Virus record (IMG/VR): IMGVR_UViG_3300022916_000008
Span: 1-64,000 of that record
DNA from: a virus
DNA length: 64,000 bases
Direction: 5' to 3' (one strand)
Shown here piece after piece: positions 42,809 to 50,408 of this stretch (positions are counted from its first letter, which is position 1; the number at the start of each line of letters is the position of its first letter). The notes below the pieces were generated by a model. It had not been told where the DNA came from, searched no databases, and saw nothing but the letters and a program-made list of their open reading frames with translations. The position numbers were made by a program, and so were the translations under genes.

Positions 42809-43235
42809 TATCACTACATACAGACTTGTTAAAGAGCCTTGTGAGATTAAAAAGGTTAAGATAACTAAGTCCGCAGAAATTGCTGAATACTGCCGAGCTT
42901 TTTGGCATGACGACATAGGTATATACGAGAGTTTCTTTCTATTGCTAATGAACCGGGCAAACAATACCACTGGTTATGTTAAGATAAGCCAAGGTGGTGT
43001 CTCTGGAACAGTTGCAGACCTAAAGATAATCATGAAGTATGCAATTGAAGGACTAGCAGCAGCAGTAGCAGTCGTTCATAATCACCCATCTGGAAACATG
43101 AAGCCAAGTCAAGCAGATATTGAGTTGACAAAAAAGATCAATGATTCATGTAAACTAATGGATATAGCATTGCTAGATCATTTGGTTATTACCGAAGAAA
43201 GTTATTTCAGTTTCGCTGATGAAGGTCTTTTATAA
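42789..43235 (+). CDS. RadC-like JAB/MPN domain protein
   Basis: Starts at ATG 42789 (148 residues). It is the C-terminal RadC domain only, without the N-terminal helix-hairpin-helix. The JAMM-type metal motif is HNHPSGN (H97, H99) with S101 and D110, then LMDI.LLDHLVIT and FSFADEGLL. RadC-like proteins are common on Bacteroidota mobile elements. The biochemical role (DNA repair or metallo-protease) is unclear. An attC-like hairpin follows within 16 bp. Confidence 0.75.
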   Translation: MKEYKSNITTYRLVKEPCEIKKVKITKSAEIAEYCRAFWHDDIGIYESFFLLLMNRANNTTGYVKISQGGVSGTVADLKIIMKYAIEGLAAAVAVVHNHPSGNMKPSQADIELTKKINDSCKLMDIALLDHLVITEESYFSFADEGLL

Positions 43236-43250
43236 GGTTTTCTTTAATTG

Positions 43251-43306
43251 GCTATAACGGTTTGTGTATGGCATCGTTTTAATGTGCTATACACGTTGTT
43301 AGGTGC
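43251..43306 (+). repeat. attC-like hairpin element 1
   Basis: GTGTATGGCA (43264-43273) pairs with TGCTATACAC (43285-43294) around TCGTTTTAATG, with outer GCTATAACG and a 3' end GTTGTTAGGTGC. The 3' box (GTTAGGTGC) and imperfect outer pairing resemble integron attC sites. A related element is at 43891-43932 with the same loop. Confidence 0.5.
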
Positions 43307-43336
43307 TTTTTAAAATAAATATTTAAAGATAAAACT

Positions 43337-43474
43337 ATGTTAAAAAACGAATGGTGGACAAAGCCAAACCCAGAAGGAATAAGCAATAAAGATGTACTAC
43401 AAGTGTTTTGTGCTTGGTTAATGATACAAAGCGTGTGTATAGGTAGTTACCTATTTATTTTATATTGCACCTAA
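43337..43474 (+). CDS. 45-residue membrane-like cassette ORF
   Basis: ATG 43337 to TAA 43474. The second half is hydrophobic (FCAWLMIQSVCIGSYLFILY), a probable single span. It lies right after an attC-like element, as a gene cassette would. Confidence 0.4.
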   Translation: MLKNEWWTKPNPEGISNKDVLQVFCAWLMIQSVCIGSYLFILYCT

Positions 43475-43634
43475 TGTGATCTTGTATAAATTGAGTGTGG
43501 CATTTTCGCCACACGGTAGATTTTGGATGCCACATTCAGTTTATACATTGTTAAGATTAGTTACACAAGGGAATGATAAATATTTTAATAAATAGCGAGA
43601 CTGATCGATGTGGTATTCATACAAGATCACATTA
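43472..43634. repeat. Nested inverted-repeat element
   Basis: TAATGTGATCTTGTAT (43472-43487) is exactly inverted at 43619-43634. Inside, 43483-43503 pairs with 43527-43547 over 21 positions with two G.T-type changes, and GTGTGGC/GCCACAC (43495-43514) forms an alternative inner hairpin. No ORF lies inside. It could be a small non-autonomous mobile element or a folded RNA. Confidence 0.5.
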
Positions 43635-43671
43635 AGGTTAATTAAGTTTAAAAGGAATTAAAAAAGAAAAC

Positions 43672-43878
43672 ATGAAGATAATAAACGGAGTAATATTAGT
43701 GCAACTTGATGATCGTGATGGAGTTTTTCAAATAGATATGAAAGAAGAAAGGTTTAAATTAGCATTAAGGTTAATTCAAGAAAAAATATATAAGTTTGAA
43801 CCTATGCCAATATTTGATAAACCCATTGAAGAAGTACAGTTTGTTTTTAATGATTTAAACGACCCGAAGGGTAATTAA
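43672..43878 (+). CDS. 68-residue cassette-like protein
   Basis: Small alpha/beta protein with an acidic C-terminus (KPIEEVQFVFNDLNDPK). The leader is A-rich. It lies between the nested inverted repeat and the second attC-like hairpin. No family recognised. Confidence 0.5.
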   Translation: MKIINGVILVQLDDRDGVFQIDMKEERFKLALRLIQEKIYKFEPMPIFDKPIEEVQFVFNDLNDPKGN

Positions 43879-43890
43879 CCTTAACTCTAA

Positions 43891-43932
43891 GCTATGATTC
43901 GTTTTTAATGAATTATAGCGACAGTTATGGGC
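43891..43932 (+). repeat. attC-like hairpin element 2
   Basis: GCTATGATTC (43891-43900) pairs with GAATTATAGC (43910-43919), ten pairs with one G.T, around GTTTTTAAT. It is followed by GACAGTTATGGGC. The TCGTTTT(T)AATG loop and the 3' GTTA box match element 1 at 43251. Confidence 0.5.
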
Positions 43933-43951
43933 AGTTTTAATTATCAAACTA

Positions 43952-44119
43952 ATGAAAAAGAAACAAGAATTAATAAAGAAGACACGTCCTTGGCATAAAG
44001 AAAGGTGTGTATGTGGACATATGATTTATTGGAGTAGAACAAAAGGTGAGTATAGATGCCATTGTTCTAATCCTAAACCCTTTAATAAACAACATGATGG
44101 AAGGACAATATACAAATGA
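43952..44119 (+). CDS. 55-residue zinc-finger-like protein
   Basis: ATG 43952 to TGA 44119. Basic start (KKKQELIKKTRPWHKE) and a CVCGHM/CHCSN Cys cluster of zinc-ribbon type. It overlaps the next reading frame by 26 bp. Confidence 0.5.
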   Translation: MKKKQELIKKTRPWHKERCVCGHMIYWSRTKGEYRCHCSNPKPFNKQHDGRTIYK

Positions 44120-44267
44120 GGAAATGTTGGCTATGTCTAATATTATTACTTCCGTTGCTATGATGAACAGAGGACTTATAATTCGTAAAGTTGGAAGAAC
44201 TGTAAACTATTACAGCAAATGTTCTGATGACAGTTGGTTGAACTATGATTGTAAAACAACAAGCTAA
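44094..44267 (+). CDS. Small 57-residue protein
   Basis: ATG 44094 (or 44097) gives a helix-rich start (GQYTNEEMLAMSNIITSV) and a basic-aromatic C-terminus. A leader AACCCTTTAATAAACAAC lies just before it, like that before the DUF932-like gene at 45079. Stop overlaps the next ATG. Unknown function. Confidence 0.45.
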   Translation: MMEGQYTNEEMLAMSNIITSVAMMNRGLIIRKVGRTVNYYSKCSDDSWLNYDCKTTS

Positions 44268-44614
44268 TGAAAATTGAATTAATATCAAATCAACAACATC
44301 TGTTTATTAAGGAAATGTATGAGAAGCATCCAGTATTGACTTCCCAAAATGAAGGTTATGAATATATTGATAAATCGAAGTTTGCCAAAGAAGAGAAAGA
44401 AGCTTTTGATAATATTGAAGCTATACTTAAGAAGCATATAACAGGATTTCATGAATTCAATAACTTTAGAATATCAAGAAAGACTAATGAGTTAGAATTG
44501 CGCTTTCAATATTCTTGGACTGCTGATGATCCTGATTCTAGAGTTTCTTTTTCAGGAGTAGGATACATTTTACTTGATGAACTTTTAAACGGATTTGATA
44601 AACTTCGTAGGTAA
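44267..44614 (+). CDS. Unknown 115-residue protein
   Basis: N-terminal helical (HLFIKEMYEKHPVLTSQ) then a beta part with NNFRISRKTNELELRFQY and YILLDELLNGFDKL. One-base overlap with both neighbours. No motif recognised. Confidence 0.55.
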   Translation: MKIELISNQQHLFIKEMYEKHPVLTSQNEGYEYIDKSKFAKEEKEAFDNIEAILKKHITGFHEFNNFRISRKTNELELRFQYSWTADDPDSRVSFSGVGYILLDELLNGFDKLRR

Positions 44615-44916
44615 TGACTACCCAAGAAATATATGACAGAGCCGTAAATTATGGTTGTAGTCTTGAATGTACATGTGTAGACATAACGCAAAACAAATGG
44701 GATAGTCTTATGGAGGGACACACCAGAGCAAATCGGATATTAGTTGTAAAAGCTGCAATGATAGCTGGAATACTAAATGATGAAGAAGGTAGAAAAGAGA
44801 CCAGACAACCTTGGCATAATCCTTATAATCATTACAAAACTAAAACGCATTTGATCTATGTCCATCCCTGTACTGAACACTTTATAAAAGTAAATGATGA
44901 CGAGAGACGTATTTAA
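44614..44916 (+). CDS. Unknown 100-residue protein
   Basis: Starts helical (TTQEIYDRAVNYG), with Cys residues (SLECTCVDITQNKW), a helical middle and a His-rich end (HNPYNHYKTKTHL). Its end overlaps the next gene by 20 bp. No family recognised. Confidence 0.5.
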   Translation: MTTQEIYDRAVNYGCSLECTCVDITQNKWDSLMEGHTRANRILVVKAAMIAGILNDEEGRKETRQPWHNPYNHYKTKTHLIYVHPCTEHFIKVNDDERRI

Positions 44917-45067
44917 GGAATTAGGGAACATTCTTGACCCTAATAGATGTGAGAGCTGTATACTCATGGAATCGGGTAGAAATACTACTATATGCAGGGC
45001 AAATGGGAAGCCTATTCCTGATATCACTGGACAGCCTATATGGTGTCCTAAAAAGAAAACCCTTTAA
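44897..45067 (+). CDS. 56-residue Cys-containing protein
   Basis: ATG 44897 to TAA 45067. It carries CESC, TICRANGKP and WCPKKK, i.e. four Cys spaced like a zinc ribbon. Overlaps the preceding gene by 20 bp. Confidence 0.5.
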   Translation: MTRDVFKELGNILDPNRCESCILMESGRNTTICRANGKPIPDITGQPIWCPKKKTL

Positions 45068-45078
45068 TAAACAAGACA

Positions 45079-46116
45079 ATGAATAAACCAAAAAAGACAG
45101 AAGAAGTAAAAGAAGTAATCGTGCAAAAGATTATTATCGAAGACAACAGTAAGGCAGTAGAGCTGACACTTGATCAGTTGAGAGAAACAAGAACGTTTGC
45201 AGATGCATTTGGTAACATGCCTGAGAAGTTCCTTAAAGAACACCATATCTTTATCAAGGATATTATGGATATGGCAGAAGGTGTTGGTGCAAAGCCTAGC
45301 ATAGGACAGATATTGGCTCCATCAAAAGGTATTGAGAAAATATCATTAGCAGAAGCAGAAGAAAAAGGACTTGATCAGGACCTTGCCGAGAACACTTGTG
45401 TAAAGGTCGTTATTGGACGTATTGATCTTGGTGATAAGTTTGCCAAGAAGTTATGGAATCTTGCAATAGGGTTCATGTATAATGAAAAGGGAATGGAGAT
45501 ATGCGTTGGCACTAACATCGCTATATGTAGTAATCTCACAATCTTTGGTGAAGGAGTTCATTACAAGAGTCATGGACGTGGCGCAATTAGTATATCCGAG
45601 ATGTATGTTAATGTAAAAACATGGCTTGAGAACCTTGAAGGTTTTGATACTGTTAATTCAGAGCTACTGGAACGTATGATAGCAATTCCTATTGATTGGG
45701 ATAAAGGTACTGAATCATTCGTTGGTCACTGTCTTAAAGCTGCTGTAAGGCGTAATTATCATAAAGGCAATGCTTTTCCTTTAAACATGACAGAAGTAGG
45801 ACGTATGACCTCTTATTTGATCGGACAAGAAGGAACAGAAGATGCTGAGAACCCTTCATTGTATCACTTGTATAATGCCGGAACATGGTTGCTAACACAT
45901 TCAGATGATTTACCAAATAAGTATGGTACTATCAAAGAGTTTACTGAATGGTTTGAGAAAGAATGGTTAATCCCTGCAGAAGAAGTTGCTGCATTAGCTG
46001 TTATCGAAGAGCCTTTTAAGGATGAAGTTGAAAACGATGAAGGACTTGCTAATGTACCAGACAATATTGTAGATGATACAGGGTTTCCTCTTGAAGATGA
46101 TGGTAATGGAGAATAA
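45079..46116 (+). CDS. DUF932/DUF945-like protein
   Basis: The 345-residue protein has an N-terminal acidic-basic lead, a middle with FMYNEKGMEICVGTNIAICSN (a 'G.....CVGTNI..CSN' pattern like that of DUF932/DUF945 proteins) and an acidic C-terminal tail (DDTGFPLEDDGNGE). Such proteins are common in phages and mobile elements of Bacteroidota; their role is not settled. Leader AACCCTTTAATAAACAAGACA. Confidence 0.5.
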   Translation: MNKPKKTEEVKEVIVQKIIIEDNSKAVELTLDQLRETRTFADAFGNMPEKFLKEHHIFIKDIMDMAEGVGAKPSIGQILAPSKGIEKISLAEAEEKGLDQDLAENTCVKVVIGRIDLGDKFAKKLWNLAIGFMYNEKGMEICVGTNIAICSNLTIFGEGVHYKSHGRGAISISEMYVNVKTWLENLEGFDTVNSELLERMIAIPIDWDKGTESFVGHCLKAAVRRNYHKGNAFPLNMTEVGRMTSYLIGQEGTEDAENPSLYHLYNAGTWLLTHSDDLPNKYGTIKEFTEWFEKEWLIPAEEVAALAVIEEPFKDEVENDEGLANVPDNIVDDTGFPLEDDGNGE

Positions 46117-46117
46117 C

Positions 46118-46258
46118 ATGGAGAAGCCAAAAGTAAGTAAAGACATTACGGATTGGTCAATGGAAATGCAGTTTGGTTGGAGAGACGGAAAGAAGCTCCC
46201 AAATCCAGATAGTGGAGTTAAAGTAATAAAGACTCCAAGGCAAGTAAAGACCAAGTAG
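46118..46258 (+). CDS. 46-residue small protein
   Basis: ATG 46118 lies two bases after the preceding stop. Charged, with DWSMEMQFGWRDGKKLP in the middle. A terminator follows seven bases after its stop, ending this transcription unit. Confidence 0.45.
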   Translation: MEKPKVSKDITDWSMEMQFGWRDGKKLPNPDSGVKVIKTPRQVKTK

Positions 46259-46264
46259 TAACAT

Positions 46265-46308
46265 AGTCCTCTCGCTGTCACAGATGATCGTGAGGGGACT
46301 TTCTTTTA
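46265..46308 (+). terminator. Rho-independent terminator
   Basis: AGTCCTCTCGC (46265-46275) pairs with GTGAGGGGACT (46290-46300), 11 bp with two wobbles, followed by TTCTTTTAAT. Confidence 0.7.
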
Positions 46309-46326
46309 ATATCTAATGAAACACCC

Positions 46327-46656
46327 ATGAGAAGAATGAAACGTGTCACAGACGGCAATAATCCAAATGGTACTCCAGACAATGTATTCTTTATGAAAAG
46401 CTATGGAGCAGAACCGCATAATCTAAAGATTCCATATTCTATTGCCGAAGTAGTAAGAAACTATTACGACAAGGGAATGAAGCAGTCAAAGATATGTGCT
46501 ATCGTTGGCCTTGACAAATCGTCTGTTAATAAAATTATATCATTTAAATCACACGTAACAAACTCCCGAACAGTATCTCCAGAAGAGGCAATACAGCTTG
46601 GAGTAACAAGCGGAGAATCTGTTATGAAAATGTTTAAGTATGAGAAAAATATATGA
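46327..46656 (+). CDS. Helix-turn-helix protein
   Basis: The 109-residue protein has an HTH-like segment at about residues 40-75: SIAEVVRNYYDKGMKQSKIC then AIVGLDKSSVNKIISF, i.e. helix-turn-helix with GLDKSS at the turn. It is probably a DNA-binding regulator. It is the first gene after a terminator. Confidence 0.55.
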   Translation: MRRMKRVTDGNNPNGTPDNVFFMKSYGAEPHNLKIPYSIAEVVRNYYDKGMKQSKICAIVGLDKSSVNKIISFKSHVTNSRTVSPEEAIQLGVTSGESVMKMFKYEKNI

Positions 46657-46843
46657 AGTAAAAATTCAATGGCTTGATGATGAAAAAGAAATTGTATCAG
46701 GACTATTGTTTGAAGAAGGTGATTTTGAAGATAATGATAATATTTTCTTTTATATATCGTCTGAAAATGATCTCAAAGAACTTATGAAAGAAGGATCAGC
46801 AAATGATTTTATTGTATTAGACTATCACAAACTAAATTCTTAA
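46640..46843 (+). CDS. Acidic 67-residue protein
   Basis: Beta-strand start (YEVKIQWLDDEKEIV), then acidic (EEGDFEDNDNIFFY) and a helix. Overlaps the HTH gene by 17 bp. Possibly a regulator partner. Unknown family. Confidence 0.5.
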   Translation: MRKIYEVKIQWLDDEKEIVSGLLFEEGDFEDNDNIFFYISSENDLKELMKEGSANDFIVLDYHKLNS

Positions 46844-46845
46844 TT

Positions 46846-47376
46846 ATGGCTGATAAAAAACCTGAAAAGAAAACAACTGATAACTTTAAGGCTATAATCT
46901 TAAAGACACTTGAGAAGAGAGCAAAAGACGATGAATTGTTTGCAAAGACATTCAAAAAAGAAAACAAGAACATTGATGATTGTATAAAGTATATTCTCAA
47001 TACAGTCCAGAAAAGTAAGATACAAGGGTTTACTGATGATGAAGTATATGCAATGGCAGTTCATTATTATGATGAAGATGAAATTGAAGTAGGAAAGGAC
47101 AATAAATGTCAAGTAGTAGTTAATCATACAGTAGTGCTTACAGAAGAAGAAAAGAAAGAAGCCAGACAAAAGGCTATTGATGATCTTGCCAGAGAGCAAA
47201 AGAATAAGATGAAAGGTGTGGGGAAGAAGAAAGAAGCTCCTACCAGTCCAGCTATTGACTTTACCAAAAAGAATGAAGATTATCCAGACACAGGCCTAGA
47301 GAAAGCAATCAAACAAGAAAAGGCCAAACCTAAAGCAGAACCAAAACCTGTTGCAGTACAGGGATCATTATTTTAA
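46846..47376 (+). CDS. PcfK-like protein with clamp-motif C-terminus
   Basis: The 176-residue protein matches the PcfK layout: a charged helical start (FKAIILKTLEKRAKDDELF), then DDCIKYILNTVQKSKIQGF and the strongly patterned DDEVYAMAVHYYDEDEIEVG (about residues 64-83). A long Lys/Glu/Pro/Ala tail follows and ends QGSLF, resembling a sliding-clamp-binding peptide. PcfK and PcfJ genes usually travel together on mobile elements, as here. The function is unknown; the clamp idea is inference. Confidence 0.65.
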   Translation: MADKKPEKKTTDNFKAIILKTLEKRAKDDELFAKTFKKENKNIDDCIKYILNTVQKSKIQGFTDDEVYAMAVHYYDEDEIEVGKDNKCQVVVNHTVVLTEEEKKEARQKAIDDLAREQKNKMKGVGKKKEAPTSPAIDFTKKNEDYPDTGLEKAIKQEKAKPKAEPKPVAVQGSLF

Positions 47377-47379
47377 GAC

Positions 47380-48660
47380 ATGGAACCAAAAACTAAACTA
47401 CAGAAAAGAGTATATAGAAATAGCAGAAGACTTCCGTCATTAACTAAAAAGCATGAACAATGGGCTGCTGATAACTTATTTGATGCTTGGCTGTATAAGA
47501 CGAATAAAACTAATATATGCTTTAATTGTGCTCATGAATGGAGTGATGGTATTCGCAGAGATGCATTGTTAGCGCAATTTACTACTTGCCCTAATTGTAA
47601 GAAGGACTTGAAGTTAACAGAGAAAAAGTCATGGAGGCATAGAGACATTAATCAGTTCTGTATTCTTACTGTTATTGATGGATTCCAAGTAGTACGATAT
47701 GTCGAAGCAATACAGTATTGTGTAAAAGGAGAGCCTGTAGAATATGACCTATACGATATATTCTCTCATTGGATTAGCCCTGATGGTAAAACAACTGGTA
47801 TATCAAAACTTAGAGCAATGTATGGTTATTACAACTTTTCTGAGTGGAGCAGATGTTCTACATTAGAGATAAGGCAAAATTTGGCATACAATACTTATGC
47901 TGTTGAAAGTTATAAGAATGGTCGTGTTATTCCAGAACTTAAGCGTAATGGATATGATGGCAATGTTTATGGCTATGACACATCAATGTTCTTTAGGTAC
48001 TTATTAAGTGAGCCAATATTTGAAACATTGTTAAAGAAAGGACAACTTGGGTTATTGAAAAGTTATAAATCACAGTACGATTCAATAAACAAGTTATGGG
48101 CACAGATCAAAATATGCTTTAAGAACAATTATGTTATTGAAGACTTTGTGATGTGGAAAGATTATCTTGTATTGCTACATAAGTTCGGCAGGGATGTGTA
48201 TAGTCCAAGATGGATATGTCCTGTTGATTTAAACAAAAGACATGATAAGCTTGTGGAGAAGGCTAGGAAGTTGAGACAGAAGGAGAAGCTGGAAGAGCTT
48301 AAAGATAAAATCCGAGTAGATAATATCAAATACAGAAAGAAGATAAAGAAGTTCCTTGATGTTAGATTTTCTAATGATAACATTGAAGTTGTTGTAATCA
48401 AGAATGTAAAGGAGCTGCTAAAGGAAGGAGATGAATTGAATCATTGTGTATTTAGCAGTAATTACCAGAACAGATCTAATTCATTGCTTTTGTCTGCAAG
48501 AAAGGGTAAGCAGAGAATTGAAACGATTGAGGTTAATCTTAATTCCATGACAATAGAGCAAGCAAGAGGATCGGGTAATAAGCCTACAGAGTATCATGAG
48601 GAAATTGTTAATTTAGTAAACCAGAATATTAAAACATTGAAAAGGATAAAAGTGTCATGA
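47380..48660 (+). CDS. PcfJ-like protein
   Basis: The 426-residue protein has a Cys pair (CFNCAHEWSDG) and CPNCKKDL (zinc-ribbon type) in its first third, then a long helical/beta body. Near the C-terminus it carries the PcfJ hallmark: a ...GDELNHCVFSSNYQNRSNSLL... segment (about residues 350-375) and IETIEVNLNSMTIEQARGSGN. It follows the PcfK-like gene with a 3-bp gap. The pair is best known from conjugative plasmid pCF10 and Bacteroidota elements; the biochemical role is not established. Confidence 0.65.
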   Translation: MEPKTKLQKRVYRNSRRLPSLTKKHEQWAADNLFDAWLYKTNKTNICFNCAHEWSDGIRRDALLAQFTTCPNCKKDLKLTEKKSWRHRDINQFCILTVIDGFQVVRYVEAIQYCVKGEPVEYDLYDIFSHWISPDGKTTGISKLRAMYGYYNFSEWSRCSTLEIRQNLAYNTYAVESYKNGRVIPELKRNGYDGNVYGYDTSMFFRYLLSEPIFETLLKKGQLGLLKSYKSQYDSINKLWAQIKICFKNNYVIEDFVMWKDYLVLLHKFGRDVYSPRWICPVDLNKRHDKLVEKARKLRQKEKLEELKDKIRVDNIKYRKKIKKFLDVRFSNDNIEVVVIKNVKELLKEGDELNHCVFSSNYQNRSNSLLLSARKGKQRIETIEVNLNSMTIEQARGSGNKPTEYHEEIVNLVNQNIKTLKRIKVS

Positions 48661-48917
48661 GTAATAAAAATAAATTAGGACAAGAGCCAGCATTTCCATC
48701 TGGAGAGATAGATATGGAAACATTTGAGCCAACAAAAGATCATCTGGGTATGTCAAAACGATTCTATGCAGCTTGTAAGGCTATGCAAGGACTTTGTAGT
48801 AGTGAACTAATAGGTATAACTGCAGAACAAGCAACTAAGAGGGTGCCTAGAGTAGTAAAATTGGCATATGTGTATGCAGACGAACTATTAAAACAAGAAG
48901 AAGATGAAAGTATTTAA
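48657..48917 (+). CDS. Conserved small phage protein (GQEPAFP type)
   Basis: The 86-residue protein contains LGQEPAFPSGE and MSKRFYAACKAMQGLCSSE. This is a pattern I know from small proteins of many phages. Overlaps PcfJ by ATGA. Function unknown. Confidence 0.55.
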   Translation: MSNKNKLGQEPAFPSGEIDMETFEPTKDHLGMSKRFYAACKAMQGLCSSELIGITAEQATKRVPRVVKLAYVYADELLKQEEDESI

Positions 48918-49173
48918 CGCACAACAAGTATTGAAAGAATTCCCCAATGAGCTTAGAAAGTATATTTGGGATAGTAGAGATAACCTTATGATGGTTGTTA
49001 CAAATGAGTTTTGCATAGACTTGCCTAAGCTCGATGATACATTGGCTAGGCATGATAAAGAGTATGATCACAAGAATTGTACTTACAAGGGAGAAGAGAA
49101 TGTGTCTATGTCGGGTTATATCAAAGCCAAATATGGAGAAGATATCTCTAATACAATTGAAAAACTAATGTAA
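48904..49173 (+). CDS. Unknown 89-residue protein
   Basis: Charged alpha/beta protein with helical ends (FNAQQVLKEFPNELRKYI). Overlaps the preceding gene by 14 bp and the next by TAATG. No motif. Confidence 0.5.
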   Translation: MKVFNAQQVLKEFPNELRKYIWDSRDNLMMVVTNEFCIDLPKLDDTLARHDKEYDHKNCTYKGEENVSMSGYIKAKYGEDISNTIEKLM

Positions 49174-49391
49174 TGAAAGTAACTAAAGATGGATTTGTTT
49201 GGAAGCTAATAACTCCATACAAAGCAAAGGAGATGTTCTATTACGGAATGTTCGATATATATCTATTATATGATGATGACAGTGAATCAAAGGCTGAAAC
49301 AATGGTTGATATAAATACTCATGAAGGATTGTTTGGTATTGAAGTAGGTCATCTCAACAGAAAAACATGGCAAAGAAACAACCTAGTGTAA
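49173..49391 (+). CDS. Unknown 72-residue protein
   Basis: Basic start, then acidic aromatic middle (FYYGMFDIYLLYDDDSESK). Overlaps the next gene by 25 bp. Function not known. Confidence 0.45.
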   Translation: MKVTKDGFVWKLITPYKAKEMFYYGMFDIYLLYDDDSESKAETMVDINTHEGLFGIEVGHLNRKTWQRNNLV

Positions 49392-49831
49392 CAATCCCTG
49401 ATCTAGCAATAGAATCATTTAGGATTGGTGATAAGCTAAGTGGTCCAGGTGGACAGAGAATCGAGATAACAGGATTCAAGGTGTCATGGGCTTTTTATGG
49501 TCAAGATCACATATTCTTTGATAAGTGCAACAATTGTTTAATGCTTGAATTTATTGAAGGTGGGGAGAAAAGAGAACGCAGGGCATGGATTCTAGCCAAT
49601 GATTGGGTTATTGATGAAAAGGGAAAAGGAAGGGATGTTCCGGTCATACCAATTGGATATGATTTTCCAGAGCTTATAAGAGGCGTAGAGCGACACAAGC
49701 CCAAGGAGTGGCCGAATGTATCAGAAGTACCAAAAGAGTTGAGTGGTAGCCCACTGACAGCTTCTAAGGTATATAAAGAAAAGATTGTTGAACCGCCCAA
49801 AGAAGAAGAAGGGCAATTAAGTTTATTCTAA
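49367..49831 (+). CDS. 154-residue protein with QLSLF clamp-type C-terminus
   Basis: Beta-rich, with RIEITGFKVSWAFYGQDHIF in the middle and a proline/basic linker. The C-terminus ends EEEGQLSLF, a textbook form of the bacterial sliding-clamp (DnaN) binding pentapeptide QL(S/D)LF. This suggests recruitment to host replication forks. Domain otherwise unrecognised. Confidence 0.6.
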   Translation: MAKKQPSVTIPDLAIESFRIGDKLSGPGGQRIEITGFKVSWAFYGQDHIFFDKCNNCLMLEFIEGGEKRERRAWILANDWVIDEKGKGRDVPVIPIGYDFPELIRGVERHKPKEWPNVSEVPKELSGSPLTASKVYKEKIVEPPKEEEGQLSLF

Positions 49832-50052
49832 TGATAGGAATAGCACAAATAAAGGTAGGCGACTATGCTTTAAGAAGCCTTGGTATTGATCATGGGTTAC
49901 AGAAAGATGATTGGGTGTTCATACTTAAAGCAGATCCCTGTCCTATTATGGGCAAAGGATATAGAGTTACTACTGACTCACAAGTATTGGGAGATGATTA
50001 TTATTGGGTTAAGTCATCACATTTGAAAAACGTTTTAAAGTATAAGAAATGA
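49831..50052 (+). CDS. Unknown 73-residue protein
   Basis: Small beta-rich protein (AQIKVGDYALRSLG, then DDWVFILKADP). Its end overlaps the next small ORF by ATGA (50049-50052) and contains the CGTTTTAAAGTATA word. Confidence 0.5.
   Translation: MIGIAQIKVGDYALRSLGIDHGLQKDDWVFILKADPCPIMGKGYRVTTDSQVLGDDYYWVKSSHLKNVLKYKK
50031..50044 (+). promoter_or_regulatory. Leader motif variant CGTTTTAAAGTATA, copy 2
   Basis: Four bases separate this word from ATG 50049, as in the copies at 32357 and 50391. It lies inside the end of the preceding coding region. Confidence 0.4.
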
Positions 50053-50171
50053 GTAAATGCAGAAGAAGCTTGGATGATATTGATGTAGAACTTAAAACTG
50101 CAAGACAAATGTTAATACTCGTCTTGGTACTTTATGTTATTGCAGTAATACTAATGTTTTTAACAACTTAA
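50049..50171 (+). CDS. 40-residue single-span membrane peptide
   Basis: ATG 50049 to TAA 50171. One hydrophobic helix (MLILVLVLYVIAVILMFL) after a polar start. Behind the fixed-spacing leader motif, which supports translation. Confidence 0.45.
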   Translation: MSKCRRSLDDIDVELKTARQMLILVLVLYVIAVILMFLTT

Positions 50172-50180
50172 ATTATTTGA

Positions 50181-50390
50181 ATGAAAACAAGATTATTAAA
50201 AATCCTCAGAGCTAAGTTTTATGTAGAATATTATCCAAGTACAAAACAATATAGATGTGTAACAGGAGATAGATCAGATGATACTTGGCATTCTAGCAAG
50301 GAAAGTGCAATAACTCAGAGAGAGTGTAATATTATCAATTACGGAAGAAAGTATTACCGGAAATATTCAAAGCACATAAAGATTACCTAA
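50181..50390 (+). CDS. Basic 69-residue protein
   Basis: Lys/Arg-rich, with KILRAKFYVEYYPSTKQYRC and YYRKYSKHIKIT. Nucleic-acid binding possible from charge. The next gene has the leader motif one base after its stop. Confidence 0.5.
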   Translation: MKTRLLKILRAKFYVEYYPSTKQYRCVTGDRSDDTWHSSKESAITQRECNIINYGRKYYRKYSKHIKIT

Positions 50391-50404
50391 CCTTTTAAAG
50401 TATA
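50391..50404 (+). promoter_or_regulatory. Leader motif CCTTTTAAAGTATA, copy 3
   Basis: Identical 14-mer to that at 32357, again four bases before an ATG (50409), in a short gap after a stop codon. Confidence 0.45.
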
Positions 50405-50408
50405 AACA

